Shown piece after piece: positions 57,591 through 60,962 of a DNA stretch of 60,962 nt. The position numbers and the translations under genes are program-made. Origin of the DNA: Sphingomonadaceae bacterium (GTDB taxonomy: Bacteria > Pseudomonadota > Alphaproteobacteria > Sphingomonadales > Sphingomonadaceae). A model generated the notes under the pieces. That model searched no databases and was not told where the DNA came from. It saw only the letters and a list, made by a program, of their open reading frames with translations. Each line of letters begins with the position of its first letter. Position 1 is the stretch's first letter. The DNA is taken from NCBI GenBank assembly GCA_947472735.1, contig CANJBY010000010.1:1-60962 (forward strand), written 5' to 3'.

Positions 57591-59209
57591 GCTGCAGCAA
57601 GCGGCGTTCTGCCCCGGATCAAGTCTGACGCCCGTTCGGCGATCATGATCACCGCAGCGTTGATGTTCGCGCCGACCTCGTCAGGCATGACCGAGGCATC
57701 GACCACCCGCAGCCCTTCCACGCCGCGCACGCGCAGGTCGCTGTCGACGACCGCAGCGGGGTCTTCGCCCATGCGGCAGGTGCCGCAGGGATGCTGGGTA
57801 ATCTTGAGGTTGTTGCGGATAAAGGCGTCGAGCGCGGCCTCGTCCTGCGCCGCCCCGCCGGGAGCCAGCTCTTCGCGCACCATGCTCGCCAGCGGTTCGG
57901 CGGCGAAGATCTTGCGCGTTTCCGCGATGCCGCGGCGGATGTCGGCAAAGTCGGCCTCGGTCGCAAGCAGGTTCAGGTCGATTTTCGGCGGATCAAAGGG
58001 GCTGGAGCCCTGCAGTTCGACGCGGCCCCGGCTCTCAGGATGGAGCTGAATCACCATGACCGAGAGCACGTGTTCCTGACGCTGGCCGATGCCGGGGTAC
58101 CACAGCTTGCCATCGAGCCGGACGGGCAGAAACACCAACTGGATATCTGGCCGCTCCAACTCGGGACGGGTGCGCATCAGCAGCACGCCGCCGGTGATCT
58201 GGCTGGCAAACAGGCCCTTGCCGGTCAGGTACCAGCGGATCACTGATCGAGCGGCGCGATCGAAGCGCAGGTTTCTGAGGAAACTCACCGGCTCCTTCAC
58301 CGCGTACGTCATGTAGACCAGCGGATGTTCGGAGAGGTTGCGGCCCACCTGCGGGGAATCGACCAGTGCAGTAATGCCGTGTTCAGCAAGGTGGCCTGCT
58401 GGCCCGATCCCGGAAAGCATCAGCAAGTGCGGCGAATTGTAGGAGCCGCCCGACAGGATCACCTCGCGCCGGGCGCGGGCGACATGCGTCCCTCGCTCGG
58501 TGCAGTATTCAAGCCCGACGGCGCGCCTGCCCTCGAACAATATGCGGGTCGCGCGGGCACCTGACTGGACGGTCAGGTTGGGGCGGCGGCGTGCGGGTTC
58601 GAGATAGGCGCGCGCGGAACTGGCACGGCGACCGCGGCGGTCCACCGTCACCTCGCAGCGCGAGTAGCCCTCTTGCTGCGCGCCGGAGAGGTCGTCGCTG
58701 GCGGGATGTCCGGCGGCGATCGAGGCTGCGCGGAACTGCGCTCCCAGCAAATGCGTGTCGTCCACCGATGTCACTGCCAGCGGACCGTCGCCGCCGTGCC
58801 AGGGATCGGCGCCGCGCCAGCTTGTTTCCATCTTGCGGAAGTAGGGCAGAACGTCGGCATAGCTCCACCCGCGTGCGCCCTGCTGGGCCCAGCCATCGTA
58901 ATCGGCGCTGTGCCCGCGCATGTAGATCATGCCGTTGACGGAGGAGCTGCCGCCCAGCACGCGCCCGCGGGGCAGGGGCACGGAGCGCCCGGCGATGCGC
59001 TCGTTCGCAACCGACTGGTAACCCCAGTCCAGCGCGGGATTGCCCGCCGCCATCATGAAACCAAGCGGCATTTCGAGCAGCCAGTTGCGGTCATGCCCGC
59101 CAGCCTCGAGCAAGAGCACGGACGCCGTGCCGTCCTCGCTCAGCCGGTTGGCCAGCACGCAACCCGCCGAGCCTGCGCCGACGACAATATAATCGAATTC
59201 CCTCTCCAT
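57587..59209 (-). CDS. GMC family FAD-dependent oxidoreductase (choline/alcohol dehydrogenase type)
   Basis: A 540-residue flavoenzyme that oxidises an alcohol to an aldehyde. The FAD motif [17 protein letters not shown] is at the N terminus, the GMC signature [18 protein letters not shown] follows near residue 80, and HPCGTCRMG with the active-site His and [15 protein letters not shown] lie near the end. ATG 59209 ([10 protein letters not shown]) is preferred over GTG 59227. It diverges from an aldehyde dehydrogenase gene, so the two may act in sequence on an alcohol such as choline or a long-chain or polyethylene-glycol alcohol. The substrate is not known. Confidence 0.9.
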   Translation of the reverse strand: MEREFDYIVVGAGSAGCVLANRLSEDGTASVLLLEAGGHDRNWLLEMPLGFMMAAGNPALDWGYQSVANERIAGRSVPLPRGRVLGGSSSVNGMIYMRGHSADYDGWAQQGARGWSYADVLPYFRKMETSWRGADPWHGGDGPLAVTSVDDTHLLGAQFRAASIAAGHPASDDLSGAQQEGYSRCEVTVDRRGRRASSARAYLEPARRRPNLTVQSGARATRILFEGRRAVGLEYCTERGTHVARARREVILSGGSYNSPHLLMLSGIGPAGHLAEHGITALVDSPQVGRNLSEHPLVYMTYAVKEPVSFLRNLRFDRAARSVIRWYLTGKGLFASQITGGVLLMRTRPELERPDIQLVFLPVRLDGKLWYPGIGQRQEHVLSVMVIQLHPESRGRVELQGSSPFDPPKIDLNLLATEADFADIRRGIAETRKIFAAEPLASMVREELAPGGAAQDEAALDAFIRNNLKITQHPCGTCRMGEDPAAVVDSDLRVRGVEGLRVVDASVMPDEVGANINAAVIMIAERASDLIRGRTPLAAA

Positions 59210-59319
59210 CGCGCGCCGGTCTGCCACGGCAAATTATATTCGACAAGAGCCGATACTGTTGTCTAATGACGAACGAAATCCGTCGACAGGCGGTAATCAA
59301 GCAAGCAGGAACGCAAAAC

Positions 59320-60816
59320 ATGACTGAGGCAGAAATCGTCCCCGGGCTCGAACAGGCGCGCGCCTTCGCCGCAGCCAAGCACGGATTGTTCATCGGCGGC
59401 CAGTGGGTCGAGCCGCTCGCCGGTGAGCGCTTTGCCACCCGTGACCCGGCTACCGGGGCCGTGCTGGCCAAGGCTGCCCGCGGCCTGACGGAAGATGTCG
59501 ATGCCGCCGTGGCTGCTGCGCGCAAGGCAATGGACAACCCCGCCTGGACCGAAATGAAGCCCTCGGTCCGCGCCCTGCTGCTGTTTCGCCTGGCCGACGC
59601 GCTTGAGGCCCATGCCGATGAGTTCGCCGCGCTCGAATGCCTTGATAACGGAAAGCCGTTCCGCGACGCGCGGTTTTTTGACGTGCCTTATGCGGTCGAG
59701 CTGCTGCGCTACAACGCCGGCTGGGCAACCAAGCTCAACGGCGAATCGATCGCCTTGTCCGGTCCCGGTACCTGGCACGCCTACACGTTGAAGGAGCCGG
59801 TCGGCGTGGTTGCGCAGATCGTGCCGTGGAACGCGCCGCTGGCCATGGCGGTTGCGAAAGTCGCTCCGGCGCTGGCCGCCGGCTGTGCGGTAATCCTCAA
59901 GCCTGCCGAGGAAACCCCGATGACCGCGCTGCGCCTGGCGCACCTGATTGCCGAGGCGGGTTTTCCCGAAGGCGTGTTCAACCTCGTCACCGGCTTTGGC
60001 GAGCAGGCCGGTGCTGCGCTCACCGCCCACCCGGGTGTCGACAAGGTGACCTTTACCGGGTCGACCGAGGTTGGCCGGATGATCATCAAGGCCGCCACCG
60101 GCAACTTCAAGCGGGTAACGCTTGAGCTCGGCGGCAAGACGCCGGTGATCGTCATGCCCGACGCCGATGTTGCCAAGGCAACCGAAGGCGCGGCGCGCTC
60201 GATCTTCGCCAATGCCGGGCAGATATGCAATGCCGGCTCGCGGCTGTTCGTGCACGAGCGGCACTTTGAACAGGTCGTCGAAGGCGTCGCCAAAGTGGCC
60301 GAGGCGACCAAGATCGGACCGGGCTTCGCTGCCGACACGCAGATGGGGCCGGTCATCTCGGCCCAGCAGCGCGACCGGATCGAGGGCTACATCAAGGGCG
60401 GCGTTGCTGCCGGCGCCACGCTGCGGGCGAGCGGTGGTGACCTTCCGGGCGAAGGGTATTTCGTGAAGCCCACCGTGCTGACCGGAACCAGCGCCGACAT
60501 GGCCGTCCGCCGCGAGGAAATCTTCGGACCGGTGCTCTGCGCCATGTCGTTCGGGGATGCCGATCTCGAGAAGATTGCCGCCGACGCCAATGCCACTGAC
60601 TATGGCCTGGGCGCGGTGATCTGGACGAATGACCTTTCCGCCGCGCACCGGCTGGCGAAAAAGCTCAAGGCGGGGACCGTGCGGGTCAACGGCGGCGGAC
60701 TTGATCCGGCGCTGCCGTTCGGCGGGTTCAAGCAATCGGGCTGGGGCCGCGAAAACGGGCGCGAGGGGATCGACGCCTATCTCGAGACCAAGTCGGTGGC
60801 GATGGCGTTGCTTTAG
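59320..60816 (+). CDS. NAD(P)-dependent aldehyde dehydrogenase
   Basis: A 498-residue ALDH superfamily enzyme that oxidises an aldehyde to the acid. The nucleophile is Cys303 in NAGQICNAG and the general base Glu269 in LELGGKTP; FTGSTEVGR binds the cofactor, and PWNAPLAMAV is conserved. ATG 59320 has AGGAA well placed ahead; the in-frame ATG at 59266 would add 18 residues. Divergent from the GMC oxidoreductase with about 110 bp between, fitting a shared two-step alcohol oxidation. Closest in style to betaine- or phenylacetaldehyde-type enzymes, not resolved. Confidence 0.92.
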   Translation: MTEAEIVPGLEQARAFAAAKHGLFIGGQWVEPLAGERFATRDPATGAVLAKAARGLTEDVDAAVAAARKAMDNPAWTEMKPSVRALLLFRLADALEAHADEFAALECLDNGKPFRDARFFDVPYAVELLRYNAGWATKLNGESIALSGPGTWHAYTLKEPVGVVAQIVPWNAPLAMAVAKVAPALAAGCAVILKPAEETPMTALRLAHLIAEAGFPEGVFNLVTGFGEQAGAALTAHPGVDKVTFTGSTEVGRMIIKAATGNFKRVTLELGGKTPVIVMPDADVAKATEGAARSIFANAGQICNAGSRLFVHERHFEQVVEGVAKVAEATKIGPGFAADTQMGPVISAQQRDRIEGYIKGGVAAGATLRASGGDLPGEGYFVKPTVLTGTSADMAVRREEIFGPVLCAMSFGDADLEKIAADANATDYGLGAVIWTNDLSAAHRLAKKLKAGTVRVNGGGLDPALPFGGFKQSGWGRENGREGIDAYLETKSVAMALL

Positions 60817-60855
60817 AGTCCCCTTCGAGGAGGAACCCCTCCGACTTCAGTCGGA

Positions 60856-60954
60856 TACTGGCTTCAGCCTTCGACTCGCTCAATAGCCCGTAACCTCGGA
60901 AAAGTGAGACTGCCTGAAGGGCGTGAAGTCTCACTTTTCCGAGGTTACGGGCTA
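60856..60954. repeat. Perfect 28-bp inverted repeat at the window end
   Basis: The arms 60884-60911 (begins TAGCCCGTAACCTCGG) and 60927-60954 (ends CCGAGGTTACGGGCTA) are exact reverse complements with a 15-nt loop. A small hairpin CCGACTTCAGTCGG lies just upstream (60841-60854). Together they follow the aldehyde dehydrogenase gene and could form a factor-independent or bidirectional transcription barrier, but no T run follows within the window. Confidence 0.8.
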
Positions 60955-60962
60955 TGGGCTAC

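Overview
This 61 kb, GC-rich window carries a typical chromosomal backbone of an alphaproteobacterium, most likely of the order Sphingomonadales (Novosphingobium, Sphingomonas or Erythrobacter relatives). This is an inference from the MraZ sequence style, a complete division and cell-wall (dcw) cluster in alphaproteobacterial order, a meso-DAP type MurE, an APS-reductase sulfate operon with the small DUF934 and DUF2849 proteins, and dispersed TTCGACAAGCTCAG-type and CATCCTGAACTTGTTTCAGG-type palindromes. Nearly all genes are housekeeping.

Layout. 1-2546: end of rplS, a terminator and a DPP-IV type S9 peptidase. 2788-7600: asd, an AT-richer membrane protein of unknown function, a GFA-family protein, an alpha/beta hydrolase, ccmAB (minus strand) and phhB. 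7600-9600 is the most accessory-looking stretch: a toxin-antitoxin-like locus whose DUF4258 toxin is broken by a single-base frameshift, a small exported protein, and about 760 bp without a convincing gene that holds a consensus-like promoter, a structured region and a perfect 29-bp inverted repeat. 9599-13657: an SDR, a DNA glycosylase, a 2Fe-2S ferredoxin, a cysteine synthase and two small membrane or envelope genes.

13813-32779 is the dcw cluster, mraZ-rsmH-ftsL-ftsI-murE-murF-mraY-murD-ftsW-murG-murC-murB-ddl-ftsQ-ftsA-ftsZ, on one strand. Almost every junction is a 1-4 bp start/stop overlap. The exception before ftsA is murG/murC, which is pushed apart by a palindromic element. A second copy of the element lies inside the 5' coding region of murB and is translated. 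Together these genes make lipid II from UDP-MurNAc precursors (MurB-F, Ddl, MraY, MurG), assemble the septum (FtsZ, A, Q, L) and polymerise and crosslink septal peptidoglycan (FtsW, FtsI).

32896-41297: a TPR/SPOR envelope protein, a YbjN protein, proC, a BI-1 family membrane protein, a lipoprotein, tRNA-Ala(CGC), obgE, proB and an epimerase. 41298-45227 (minus) is a tightly overlapping sulfite/sulfate reduction operon, cobA-DUF2849-cysI-DUF934-cysH. 45276-48265 (minus): sseA, metC and mscS. 48390-60816: queF, an exported HExxH metalloprotease gene interrupted at a CG-dinucleotide tract, lldD, a YpfJ-type metallopeptidase, an M28 peptidase, guaB, an RsmB-like methyltransferase, a TPR protein, and a divergent GMC oxidoreductase/aldehyde dehydrogenase pair. 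The window ends in a perfect 28-bp inverted repeat.

The most interesting signal is a palindromic repeat family that is read in the same codon phase in two unrelated genes (murB and phhB) and brings an in-frame ATG. Next are a 15/16 inverted repeat of CGGGA boxes bracketing the mraZ promoter, and the two frameshifted genes.
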